A stretch of DNA of 64,000 nt from Desulfobulbaceae bacterium. GTDB lineage: Bacteria; Desulfobacterota; Desulfobulbia; Desulfobulbales; Desulfocapsaceae. The DNA lies in the NCBI GenBank assembly GCA_031287565.1, contig JAITSS010000046.1, forward strand, positions 1-64,000. Reading direction: 5' to 3'. Below, one piece after another: positions 25,717 through 34,828 of this stretch (within the stretch, counting starts at the first letter, position 1; every line of letters starts with the position of its first letter). The translations under genes and the position numbers were made by a program. The notes beneath the pieces were generated by a model that worked only from the letters and a program-made list of their open reading frames with translations, had not been told where the DNA came from and searched no databases.

Positions 25717-26022
25717 TCAGCCGCCCAGTTGATATTCGGCGGCTGGTTCGCCGTCTTCGATGCCGTCCAGGATGGCGTCGATGATGTCTTTGGAATTGAC
25801 GCCTTTGAACCACCAGTTGTCCGGTTGTACTACCATCACCGGCCCGGATTCGCACTGTTTCAGGCAGCCGGTGGCCGTCACCTGGATATCCAGGCCGCGA
25901 TCAAGAATTTCCTCCTCCAGATACTGCAAAAATCCGTCAGTCTGTTTGTGGCAGATGCCTTTCGGATCGCCTTTGACGCGAAAACTCTGGCAGACCAGAA
26001 TCTGCCGTTCAGGAATGGCCAT
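25717..26022 (-). CDS. [2Fe-2S] ferredoxin, thioredoxin-like fold, nif-associated
   Basis: A 101-residue ferredoxin of the thioredoxin-like [2Fe-2S] class, as found beside nif genes in clostridia and Azotobacter. The four cysteines are in ILVCQSF, PKGICHK and TGCLKQCESG. Such proteins may donate electrons to, or protect, nitrogenase. The ATG at 26022 is preferred because AAGG lies 8 bases upstream; the ATG two codons earlier would be too close. It is the last gene of the nif-oriented block, 122 bases after the NifB-like gene. Confidence 0.85.
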   Translation of the reverse strand: MAIPERQILVCQSFRVKGDPKGICHKQTDGFLQYLEEEILDRGLDIQVTATGCLKQCESGPVMVVQPDNWWFKGVNSKDIIDAILDGIEDGEPAAEYQLGG

Positions 26023-26144
26023 TTTCATCACCTTGAGCTGTGGGCTTTGTCGTCGCCCTTTCTTTTGGAAACGCTGATTATTTTTTCCACCGCCTGCCTG
26101 GCTTGCCCGCCGCGCCCCCACTTCCTTAGGGCGAACGGGTTACG

Positions 26145-27254
26145 TCAGTGTTTTTTCTTTTTTTTATCGCCGCCGTAGACGGCATCGACCAGGCCGCTGA
26201 TTTCCTCGTCGCTCACCACAACCTGGATGCCTTGCGCCGCCAGTTCGTGTCGTGGTCGCTGGCCCGCCGCTGAAACCAAAACCAGAAAACAGTCGCGCAG
26301 GGTGGTTGCTAAACGCCGCCAGCGGTCATCGCCGCCGCCCGCTTGCGGCGCTTGCCGACGACCCAACAGGCAAATCAGGCCATCTTCGCGCGGGCCGTAG
26401 ATGAGAAATTCCTGAGCCTGACCGAGGTGCGTATCGACAGACATGCCGTCGCCGCTGGCCACCGCCACTTTGTCGCGCTCCGATGAGCGTCCGGCCGCCC
26501 ATGGCGAAGTCGAGGTGGCGCTCACCGCGTTTGGGCAGGGGAAAGAATTGACGATTTCCATGGCGATGCGTCCCTCACAGGCGGCTTTGGCGCGGGCAAT
26601 CACAGCCGAGCCGACACCCGATACCGCATCGCGCAAGTCCGGCTCGACATACAGGCGGGCTAGGCCCAGTTCCGCCGCCCGCGCGGCGATTTCTGGCATG
26701 TTCTCATCATTTGTCCCCGGAAAAATCCGGCAATAGCCCGCGACCGCCACCCCAGCCGCTCGGAAGGCGGCGACCGCCTCCGCTTGGGCCGCAAAGGCCA
26801 ATTGCGCCGCTTTGGCGAGAGCCATGGTCTTTTTGCCGGGACGAATCCAGCGGTAGACCGTGGCCATGTTGTCGGCATCCGGCGCGGAAATTTCCTGGAG
26901 AAATCCATCAAGTCCGGCTTGGGCCAGCGGCCCGGCGAACTCCGTTGCCGCGAAGCCCATGCTCGTCAGCGCCAGCCGCGCCTGGGGAAATTCCTGGCCG
27001 AGCGCCGCCACCGCCGCCACCGTCCGCTCGCCGTCGGCTAAGGGGTCGCCCGGCCCGCGTAGTTGGATAGTTATGGCTGCCCGCCCTTCGACGAAACGGC
27101 GCAATGCGGCCATGGTCTCGGTCAGACCGGCGGCCGTTTCCATCGCGCTTTCGCCCAAAGCGGCGTAGCGGGCAAAGTATGCGCCGGAAATGGCGGCAAT
27201 AATTTCGGCGCCGGATTGGCTTTCAGCATCGTTTGTCGCATTCATGGGACACAT
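26145..27254 (-). CDS. NifB-like barrel without radical SAM cysteines fused to NifX-like domain
   Basis: A 369-residue protein in two parts. Residues about 40-240 follow the NifB barrel: ITIQLRGPGDPLADGERTVA (NifB has HVRGPGDPLAN), ALTSMGFAATEFA, YRWIRPGKKTM, and GYCRIFPGTNDENMPEIA. The N-terminal CX3CX2C cluster motif is absent; the scattered cysteines (near 2, 200, 231, 241) cannot replace it. Residues about 262-365 match the NifX/NafY cofactor-binding domain (VAVASGDGMSVDTHLGQA). It may bind or carry FeMo-cofactor precursors without SAM chemistry. Start is ambiguous between 27254 and the ATG at 27245; neither has a clear ribosome site. Confidence 0.75.
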   Translation of the reverse strand: MCPMNATNDAESQSGAEIIAAISGAYFARYAALGESAMETAAGLTETMAALRRFVEGRAAITIQLRGPGDPLADGERTVAAVAALGQEFPQARLALTSMGFAATEFAGPLAQAGLDGFLQEISAPDADNMATVYRWIRPGKKTMALAKAAQLAFAAQAEAVAAFRAAGVAVAGYCRIFPGTNDENMPEIAARAAELGLARLYVEPDLRDAVSGVGSAVIARAKAACEGRIAMEIVNSFPCPNAVSATSTSPWAAGRSSERDKVAVASGDGMSVDTHLGQAQEFLIYGPREDGLICLLGRRQAPQAGGGDDRWRRLATTLRDCFLVLVSAAGQRPRHELAAQGIQVVVSDEEISGLVDAVYGGDKKKKKH

Positions 27255-27345
27255 CCGAAAAGTATCAGGTTGATGCGCCGGGGGCGGCCCCGCCCGCCTT
27301 TATAAAAAAAGCGAGTGGGGTGTTCCAGCTTTCCGCCGCCGCCAA

Positions 27346-28719
27346 TCAATAGACTAGCTCGAATTTCTCTTCCGGCGCGTCGCGATCCTGGCGGTCGAGT
27401 AGCGCGGTCAGGATTTTTTCCAGGAGCCGCAGGCCGCCGCGATAGCCGACGGTTGGGAAATACTGGTGCCCCTGGCGGTCGAGAATCGGAAATCCCCAAC
27501 GGACTAAAGGAATATCTTCGTCGCGGGCGATGTACTTCATATAGCTGTTGCCAATCAGCAGATCGACCGGATCGTTTTTAATCCATTGATGCAAGAGGAA
27601 CATATCGCCAGCCGCCTTGATGTTGACCGGGTAGGGCGAATCCTTGGTGATTTCCTTCATCCGCTTTTCAAACTTCTTGCCCGGCGTGCCGGTGACGATG
27701 TGCACTGGACACATGTCGATTGCGGTTAAAAACTCGGTCATGGCGATTAGTTGATCCGGGTCGCCGGCCAGCGCCACTTTTTTATGATAGAAATACTGGT
27801 GCATGTCGGCGATCATATCCACTAATTGGCCACGCTCAACTTCGATCTGCTCCGGTACCACCGCCCCGGCGATGGTGCGCAGCGCGTCGATGAAACGGTC
27901 GGTGGCGGCCAGGCCAAAGGGCATGTCGAGGATGCGGCAAGGCACTTTGTGTTTGGTGTCCAGGAGCCTCGCCGCCTCGCCGGAGCACCATTCGCCCAAA
28001 GCCAGGGTGCCGGTGGCGGCGCTGGTTTGGCGCAACTCCGCCAAGGTCACGCCGCCTTTCGGGAACATCACGTATTCGCCCTGGAGCGGCCCGTTCAGAA
28101 CGCCGCTGGTGTCGGGAAACATGGTGATTTTCACGCCTATCACCTGGGCCAGGCGTTTTATTTCTTCCATGTCGCAGGGTTCGACCCAGCCGGGGATGAT
28201 GTTGATCTTGCCGTTTTTGTGCGTGGTTGGTTGGGCCAGCTCGGCCATCGCTTTGGTCATCGCCGAAAACCCGGTGACGTGCGAGCCGACATAGCTGGGC
28301 GTTTGCGCGCCGATCACGATTTTGCCTTCAGGCGTGTTGCCCTCATCAATGGATTTTTTAATGATCTGCGGCAGGTCGTCGCCGATGGTTTCCGACAGGC
28401 AGGTGGTGTGCACCGCCACCAGTTCCGGGTTGTAGACGGAAAAGATGGTGCCTATCGCCTGCAACAGGTTGGCCTGGCCGCCGAAGACCGACGAGCCTTC
28501 GGTGAACGAGCTGGTCGCCGCCACGATCGGTTCTTTGTAGTGGCGGGTTAAGGTGCTGCGATGATAGGCGCAACAGCCCTGCGAACCGTGGCTGTGCGGC
28601 AGGCAGCCGTGGATGCCCAAGGCCGCGTACATAGCGCCGATTGGTTGACAGGTCTTCGCCGGATTGATGGTTAAGGCTGATCGCTCGAAGACTTCTTTGG
28701 GTGTATGTCTCAGTAGCAT
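27346..28719 (-). CDS. nifK: Nitrogenase molybdenum-iron protein beta chain
   Basis: The 457-residue beta subunit of dinitrogenase. P-cluster ligands are C24 (AKTCQPIGAMYAALG), C49 (GSQGCCAYHR) and C107 (TTCLSETIGDD), equivalent to the Azotobacter beta 70, 95 and 153 residues. It lacks the ~50-residue N-terminal extension of Azotobacter NifK, as in Clostridium pasteurianum and other group II enzymes. It starts 10 bases after nifD with GAGGG upstream. No delta-subunit gene (vnfG/anfG) is present, so this is the Mo enzyme. Confidence 0.97.
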   Translation of the reverse strand: MLLRHTPKEVFERSALTINPAKTCQPIGAMYAALGIHGCLPHSHGSQGCCAYHRSTLTRHYKEPIVAATSSFTEGSSVFGGQANLLQAIGTIFSVYNPELVAVHTTCLSETIGDDLPQIIKKSIDEGNTPEGKIVIGAQTPSYVGSHVTGFSAMTKAMAELAQPTTHKNGKINIIPGWVEPCDMEEIKRLAQVIGVKITMFPDTSGVLNGPLQGEYVMFPKGGVTLAELRQTSAATGTLALGEWCSGEAARLLDTKHKVPCRILDMPFGLAATDRFIDALRTIAGAVVPEQIEVERGQLVDMIADMHQYFYHKKVALAGDPDQLIAMTEFLTAIDMCPVHIVTGTPGKKFEKRMKEITKDSPYPVNIKAAGDMFLLHQWIKNDPVDLLIGNSYMKYIARDEDIPLVRWGFPILDRQGHQYFPTVGYRGGLRLLEKILTALLDRQDRDAPEEKFELVY

Positions 28720-28729
28720 GATATTTCCC

Positions 28730-30370
28730 TCATTCCCACACGTAGGTTGCCGACAATTCAGGGTTTTTCTTCCAGGGCGCCTGCATATAGCCGAAGACCT
28801 TGCTGTTCACCAGGCGGTCGATTTCATAATAAAAATTCACCGCCCCCTTGAATCCGGCATACGGCCCGCCAGAGTCGTAGCTGTGCAACTGCTTCATCGG
28901 GATGCCCTGTTTAATCATCGAGAATTTCTCTTTAATCCCGGCGCAAAAGAGGTCAGGCTTGTAGATTTCCACCAGCTTTTCCGCCTCATACTGGTTGAGG
29001 TCATCAATGATCAGCGTATTTTTGTCCATATCGGGGATCAGTCCCTGGTAGTCTTTGAACTCAAATCCCTGCGATTCGAGCGCCTGTTTCTCGGCTGCTG
29101 ACTTGCGTGGGCGGAAGAGTTTCGGATCGGCTTCGACTTCAATCTCTTCGATATTGCGCGAATCGGCGTCGGGTTTCAGCGTCGGGATGACGTGGCGGCC
29201 CTCGTAGTCGTCGCGATGGGCGAACTCGTAGCCCGCCGAAATCACCTTCATCCCCAGTTCTTTGAACAACTCCTGATAATGGTGCGCTCTGGAGCCGCCG
29301 ACAAAGAGCATGGTGGTTTTACCCTCGGTGCGCGGATGCACATCCTTCAGCGCCTCCTGAACCGCCGGCATTTCCTCGGCGATGACTTCTTCCACCCGGT
29401 CGATCAGGGCTTTATCGCCGAAATATTGGGCGATTTTACGCAGTGACTTGGCGGTGGCGTTCGCGCCGATGAAGTTCACCTTGATCCACGGAATGCCGTA
29501 TTTCACCTCCAGCATGTCGGCGACATAGTTGATTGAGCGGTGGCACATGACGCAGCTTAAGTCCGCCTGGTTGGCCGAAGCGAACTGGTCGTAGGTCGAG
29601 TTGCCGGAGAAGGTGGCGATATTGGTGATGCCGCATTTTTTCAGCACCCGGTCTATTTCGAAGCCGTCGCCGCCGATGTTGTATTCGCCCAACAGGTTGA
29701 TTTTGTATTGTTCGCTTCGCTCTTTGGTCGGCTGGCCGACCACGTGCGTGAAGACCTGGTTGTTGGCGATATGATGCCCAGCCGACTGCGACACCCCTTT
29801 GTAGCCCTCACAGGAAAAGGCGAAGACGTTGCAATCGCCCAGTTTCTCCTTCATCTTGCGGGCGACGGCGTGAATATCGTCGCCAATCAGACCAACCGGG
29901 CAGGTGGCGAAGATGGCGATAGATTTCGGGTGAAACAGGTCGTAGGCCTCCTGCACCGCCGCCGTCAGCTTCTTTTCGCCGCCGAAGATGATGTCGGAAT
30001 CCTGCATGTCGGTGGACAGGCAGTAGGTCATGAAATTCTCATGATTTTCGCTGCTTGCATTAGTTTGGTTACGCCGGGTCAGCCAGGCGTAAAAGCTACA
30101 GCCGATTGGCCCGTGCACCAGGTTGACGATATCCGAGGTTGGCCCCATGATGACGCCCTTGCAACCGGCGTAGGTGCAGCCGCGCATGGTGATGACGCCG
30201 GGAATGGTGCGGACGTTGGCGACGATTTCCGGCGTGGCGCTGCTCTCTTCCGCCTCGTTGATGAGAATCTGCTTGGCGCGTTTTCTCGCGACCTTTGGTG
30301 GATATACCTTCAAAAGCTCCTGCTTGACATCCGCCGGTTGCCACTCGGCCTTATTCTTGGTGATGGTCAT
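28730..30370 (-). CDS. nifD: Nitrogenase molybdenum-iron protein alpha chain
   Basis: The 546-residue alpha subunit that holds FeMo-cofactor. P-cluster cysteines are C65, C91 and C157; the cofactor ligands are C276 (VMCHRSINY) and H496 (QLHSYDS); Q195 and H199 in VSQSAGHH line the active site. The distance from C276 to H496 is about 53 residues longer than in Azotobacter because of an insertion around 375-430, the mark of the Clostridium-type group II enzyme. The ATG has AGGAG upstream. It sits between nifI2 and nifK in one operon. Confidence 0.98.
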   Translation of the reverse strand: MTITKNKAEWQPADVKQELLKVYPPKVARKRAKQILINEAEESSATPEIVANVRTIPGVITMRGCTYAGCKGVIMGPTSDIVNLVHGPIGCSFYAWLTRRNQTNASSENHENFMTYCLSTDMQDSDIIFGGEKKLTAAVQEAYDLFHPKSIAIFATCPVGLIGDDIHAVARKMKEKLGDCNVFAFSCEGYKGVSQSAGHHIANNQVFTHVVGQPTKERSEQYKINLLGEYNIGGDGFEIDRVLKKCGITNIATFSGNSTYDQFASANQADLSCVMCHRSINYVADMLEVKYGIPWIKVNFIGANATAKSLRKIAQYFGDKALIDRVEEVIAEEMPAVQEALKDVHPRTEGKTTMLFVGGSRAHHYQELFKELGMKVISAGYEFAHRDDYEGRHVIPTLKPDADSRNIEEIEVEADPKLFRPRKSAAEKQALESQGFEFKDYQGLIPDMDKNTLIIDDLNQYEAEKLVEIYKPDLFCAGIKEKFSMIKQGIPMKQLHSYDSGGPYAGFKGAVNFYYEIDRLVNSKVFGYMQAPWKKNPELSATYVWE

Positions 30371-30378
30371 GGTCGCTC

Positions 30379-30753
30379 CTATGCAATTGACTTTTCGCCG
30401 GTTTCGCCGGTACGAACACGGTAGGCGTCGTCAATCGGCAGGATAAAGATTTTGCCGTCGCCCGGTTTTCCGGTCTGGTTGGCGGAGATGATTGCGGCGA
30501 CAATTTCATCGACATCGCCGTCCGAAGCGACGATGGTCAGCATCCGTTTCGGATAGAGTTTCCCTTTTTCTCCCAGAATCGCCGCCGCTTCCTCGTAGCC
30601 CTGGCTCGCGCCCTCCAGCACCTGCGGGTTGACGAAACCTTTGCCGCGTCCCTGGGCTTCATGGGCGAAGAAGGCATCGACGCCCGCCTCGGTCAGGGCT
30701 TTTTTCGTGCGATTCATCATGTTCATGCGCACGACCGCGATAATTTCTTTCAT
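30379..30753 (-). CDS. nifI2: Nitrogenase-associated PII protein NifI2
   Basis: A 124-residue PII-family regulator. It begins MKEIIAVVRMNMMNRTKKAL, has a long T-loop region (AQGRGKGFVNPQVLEGA) and the C-terminal GDGKIFILPIDDAYRVRTGE that binds nucleotide. NifI1 and NifI2 form a hetero-oligomer that binds dinitrogenase and blocks it when 2-oxoglutarate is low. The position between nifH and nifD is diagnostic of group II/III nif operons. It overlaps nifI1 by 4 bases. Confidence 0.95.
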   Translation of the reverse strand: MKEIIAVVRMNMMNRTKKALTEAGVDAFFAHEAQGRGKGFVNPQVLEGASQGYEEAAAILGEKGKLYPKRMLTIVASDGDVDEIVAAIISANQTGKPGDGKIFILPIDDAYRVRTGETGEKSIA

Positions 30754-31103
30754 TTGGCGCCCCCTTCGGAAATGGCGGTATCGCGGACGCCGGAGCTGAC
30801 GGTGTAGACATCCTCGACCGGCGAGATGAAGATTTTGCCGTCGCCGAACGCCCCTTTGCCGACGCTACGGGCGGTTTTCATAATGGTTTCGATGACGAAA
30901 TCCTTGTCAGCGGCGTTGACCACCATCATCAGCATGGTCTTGGGGATTTCATCGTAGGTGACTTCGCCGATTTTGATGCCGCGCTGCTTGCCGCGCCCGG
31001 CCACCGCGTATTTGGTGACGGCTGGGAAACCGGCGTCCATCAGGGCGGCCAGAACGGCGTCGGATTTTTCGGGACGGACAATGGCTCTGATCATGATCAT
31101 CAT
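30750..31103 (-). CDS. nifI1: Nitrogenase-associated PII protein NifI1
   Basis: A 117-residue PII-family regulator, partner of NifI2 in post-translational switch-off of nitrogenase. It begins MMIMIRAIVRPEKSDAVLAA and contains KYAVAGRGKQRGIKIG (short T-loop of the NifI1 type) and GDGKIFISPVEDVYTVSSG. The start at 31103 has GGAGAG upstream; longer versions of the frame run back into nifH and have no homology. It is 44 bases after nifH and overlaps nifI2 (ATGA). Confidence 0.95.
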   Translation of the reverse strand: MMIMIRAIVRPEKSDAVLAALMDAGFPAVTKYAVAGRGKQRGIKIGEVTYDEIPKTMLMMVVNAADKDFVIETIMKTARSVGKGAFGDGKIFISPVEDVYTVSSGVRDTAISEGGAK

Positions 31104-31147
31104 GGTGTGACTCTCCTTTTGGTAAGGAAAAGATATTTTGTTTGTTG

Positions 31148-32038
<891 letters not shown>

Positions 32039-32104
32039 TCAGCGCCCGTTTTTTTCCGCTCTGGCCGCTTGCGCCGCCGCGAACGTGGTTCTTGGCTTGT
32101 CTTA

Positions 32105-32120
32105 GGCAAGAGGCGTGCCA
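32105..32120 (-). promoter_or_regulatory. Sigma-54 promoter of the nif operon
   Basis: On the minus strand the sequence is TGGCACGCCTCTTGCC, a full match to TGGCAC-N5-TTGC with GG and GC ten bases apart. Transcription would start near 32093 and run into nifH. The NifA gene lies just across the intergenic region, as expected for its activator. Confidence 0.88.
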
Positions 32121-32538
32121 TGTCGGGATTATTTTTCTTTTTTTCTTTTTATTCAGCGATGTTACGTGATATTTTTCTTTTCATTAGACATATTATAAAT
32201 ATCAGGCAAATGGGCGGTCCGCTGACATAAAGCGACTAAATTGTAGATATGCGACAATTATGTCGCGCCCGTGTCGCATTGCGGCCCTCCCGGCCTGGCC
32301 AGAAAGAAATACGGCACCGGGCGACCATGGCCTACAATTATGTAAGTAAAAGAAGAGCATATGGCACAATATTGTTTGCTAGCCTCCGGCGGCCTGCCGG
32401 ATGTTTTGCAGGTAACTATTGTATTTTATTAAATAAAGAAGAAAACGAGCAGACTGGACTGTAATTTGCTTACATAAGATAAGCGTCGCCCGTTTCATGC
32501 GTCGGACGACGGATTTTCGCACCGAGGAGGAACCCGCC
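32121..32538. other. nifH-nifA intergenic region, activator-binding zone
   Basis: This AT-rich gap holds no gene. No exact TGT-N10-ACA NifA site was found. Two TGT-N9-ACA sequences (32242-32256 and 32460-32474), one base short, are present and may or may not be functional. AT-rich tracts around 32130-32200 could allow DNA bending. The nifA promoter must also be here but is not clear. Confidence 0.5.
32251..32266. promoter_or_regulatory. Perfect palindrome GCGACA-ATTA-TGTCGC
   Basis: A 6-4-6 perfect inverted repeat at 32251-32266, followed by another TGTCGC at 32272-32277. It overlaps the right half of one TGT-N9-ACA sequence. It is about 145 bases upstream of the nifH promoter and 270 bases before nifA, so it may bind a regulator of either gene; the protein is unknown. 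Confidence 0.45.
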
Positions 32539-34155
32539 ATGAATATGACGACGCCCACGACGCCCAAGGTTGGCATTGATGACGAAAGCAACCCCGGCAC
32601 CAAGGGCATGGAGCTGGCCGCTCTGCAACGCATCACCCAGCTTATCGGCAACGCCGCCGATCTCGACACCACACTGACCCGTGTCCTGGAGGTGTTGCGC
32701 GACACTTTGAATATGCAGCGAGCCACCTTGTTGCTGATTCATGAAAACAGCCAGAAGCTGACCATCCGCGCTTCCTGCGGCCTGTCAAACGAGGAGGAAT
32801 TGCGCGGCGTATATAACCTCGACGAGGGCATTTGCGGCCAAATCTTCCAAACCCGCCTGCCCTTTGTCGTGCCGGATATTCACAGCGAGCCGCTTTTTCT
32901 CAACCGCACCGGGGCCAGGCCGAAGATCAGCAAGATGACCATTTCTTTTCTGGGGGTGCCGGTTTTGGTTGGCGGCCAACCGGTGGGCGTTTTAAGCGTT
33001 GACCGCCTCTTCGGCCCGGAGGTTTCCTTTGAAGAGGATGTGCGTTTTCTCGGGATGCTGGCGGTGTTGATCGCCCAGTTTTTGCAGTTGCACAACGAAA
33101 TCCGCCGTAAGGAAGAGCGGCTTCAGGCCGAAAACAAATCGCTGAAGTCCAAACTGCACGGCCTGCACGACGGACATTTCATCATCGGTCACTCGAAGCC
33201 GATGCAAGATGTATTTAGTATTATTGATAAAATTTCGCAAAGCAAGGCCACCGCTCTGCTCTTGGGCGAATCGGGCACCGGTAAGGAACTGGTGGCCCGC
33301 GCCATTCACGACGCCGGGCCGCGCAAAGACCAGGCCTTTGTCAAGGTCAACTGCGCCGCTTTGCCGGAAACGCTGCTTGAAAGTGAACTCTTCGGCCACG
33401 AGAGGGGTTCGTTCACCGGCGCTTTCGCCGCCCGCCAGGGACGCTTTGAGCTGGCCGATAACGGCACGATTTTTTTAGATGAAATCGGCGAGATGCCGGT
33501 ATCGCTTCAGGCGAAAATGCTGCGGGTTTTGCAGGAAAAGCAATTCGAGCGCATCGGCGGCGTGCGCACCTACACGGTCAATGTTCGCATCATCGCCGCG
33601 ACCAATGTCTCGCTGGAGCGGGCGGTGGCCGAGGGGCATTTCCGCGCCGACCTGTATTATCGGCTGAACGTGGTGCCGGTCGTGTTGCCGCCCCTGCGTG
33701 AACGCCGCGAGGATATTCCGCTGCTCTTCAACCATTTTTTATTAAAGAGCAACCAACGCAACGGCAAAGATGTCAAGCTGACTTCGGAACTGCTTGATTT
33801 TCTTATGGAGTATCAATGGCCGGGCAATGTTCGCGAAATGCAGAACATGGTGGAGAGAATGGTGATCCTGGCGGAAAACGAGCGTCTGACCTTAAACGAT
33901 CTGCCGTCCGAAGTCCGTTTGCCCTATCGCCCGGCCGAACGGAAAGTGGTCGCGCCGCCCTGGCCGAAGCATGAGCGGGACGAGGGCCGCGACGAGCGCT
34001 TGTCGCTGCACGATATTGAAAAGGCTGAAGTTGAATCGGCGTTGAAACGCCACGGTTGGGTGCAGGCCAGGGCCGCGAAAGAGTTGGGCATCACCCAGCG
34101 ACAGATGGGGTATCGCATCAAAAAATACGGTTTGTCGCGTTACACGGCTTATTAG
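32539..34155 (+). CDS. nifA: Nif-specific sigma-54 activator NifA
   Basis: A 538-residue enhancer-binding protein. An N-terminal GAF domain spans about 25-165, the AAA+ domain about 205-440 with Walker A GESGTGKE and the sigma-54 contact loop GSFTGAF, and a Fis-type helix-turn-helix is at the end (WVQARAAKELGITQRQMGYR, typical of NifA). The linker between AAA+ and the helix-turn-helix has no cysteine, unlike the oxygen-sensing NifA of rhizobia. No nifL gene is adjacent. The ATG at 32539 has GAGGAGG upstream. It is divergent from nifH. Confidence 0.93.
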   Translation: MNMTTPTTPKVGIDDESNPGTKGMELAALQRITQLIGNAADLDTTLTRVLEVLRDTLNMQRATLLLIHENSQKLTIRASCGLSNEEELRGVYNLDEGICGQIFQTRLPFVVPDIHSEPLFLNRTGARPKISKMTISFLGVPVLVGGQPVGVLSVDRLFGPEVSFEEDVRFLGMLAVLIAQFLQLHNEIRRKEERLQAENKSLKSKLHGLHDGHFIIGHSKPMQDVFSIIDKISQSKATALLLGESGTGKELVARAIHDAGPRKDQAFVKVNCAALPETLLESELFGHERGSFTGAFAARQGRFELADNGTIFLDEIGEMPVSLQAKMLRVLQEKQFERIGGVRTYTVNVRIIAATNVSLERAVAEGHFRADLYYRLNVVPVVLPPLRERREDIPLLFNHFLLKSNQRNGKDVKLTSELLDFLMEYQWPGNVREMQNMVERMVILAENERLTLNDLPSEVRLPYRPAERKVVAPPWPKHERDEGRDERLSLHDIEKAEVESALKRHGWVQARAAKELGITQRQMGYRIKKYGLSRYTAY

Positions 34156-34159
34156 CGGT

Positions 34160-34828
34160 TCAGCCTAGGCGGCCGTCTTGCAGGGTGTAGCGGCAGTCCA
34201 TCCGCGCCGCCAATTCCAGATTGTGCGTGACCATGAGCGCGGCCAGGCCGCGTTCGCGGCAGAGCGTCCGCAGCAGTTCAAAGACCCGCCGCCCGGAACG
34301 GGTATCGAGGTTGCCGGTGGGTTCGTCGGCGAGGAGCACCGCCGGTTTCATGATTAAGGCGCGGGCCAGGGCTGTCCGCTGCTGTTCGCCGCCGGACATC
34401 TCGTTGACCCGATGGCCAGCGCGGTGGCCAAGTTCCACCGTGTCGAGCAAAGCCAGGGCCTCGGCGCGTTTGGCCTGGCCGTTTTTGCCGGCGATCAGCG
34501 CGGGCATCAACACGTTTTCCAGGGCGGAAAACTCCGGCAGCAGGTGATGAAACTGAAACATGAAGCCCAGAGACAGGTTGCGAAAGCGCGCCGCCGCCGT
34601 TTCATCCAATTGGTCCAGACGGCGGTCGCGAAAATACAAAGCGCCGGAATCGGGCCGCGCCAGCGTGCCGAGGATTTGCAAAAGCGTCGTTTTGCCGGAA
34701 CCGGACGCGCCGACAATCGCCGCCATTTCACCTTCGGCCAGCGTCAGATCGACGCCATCTAAAATGGTCAGGCTCTGGTCGCCGATGCGGTATGATTTGC
34801 GGAGCGCCTCCGCCCTCAGCATGGTCAT
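34160..34828 (-). CDS. lolD: Lipoprotein-releasing ABC transporter ATPase
   Basis: The 222-residue ATPase of the LolCDE system that frees lipoproteins from the inner membrane for transfer to the outer membrane. Walker A is GASGSGKTTLL, signature MSGGEQQRTALARAL, Walker B LLADEPTGNLD; the Q-loop region GFMFQFHHLLPEFSALENV is the LolD form. The ATG overlaps the lolC stop (ATGA). It ends 4 bases from the convergent nifA. Confidence 0.94.
   Translation of the reverse strand: MTMLRAEALRKSYRIGDQSLTILDGVDLTLAEGEMAAIVGASGSGKTTLLQILGTLARPDSGALYFRDRRLDQLDETAAARFRNLSLGFMFQFHHLLPEFSALENVLMPALIAGKNGQAKRAEALALLDTVELGHRAGHRVNEMSGGEQQRTALARALIMKPAVLLADEPTGNLDTRSGRRVFELLRTLCRERGLAALMVTHNLELAARMDCRYTLQDGRLG

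Noticed and set aside
27346-30370. Vanadium- or iron-only nitrogenase
   Set aside because: No delta subunit gene is present and the ligands, lengths and nifI arrangement fit the Mo enzyme.
32362-32379. TGGCAC ... TTTGC as a sigma-54 promoter for nifA
   Set aside because: GG and GC are 13 bases apart instead of 10, so it does not fit.
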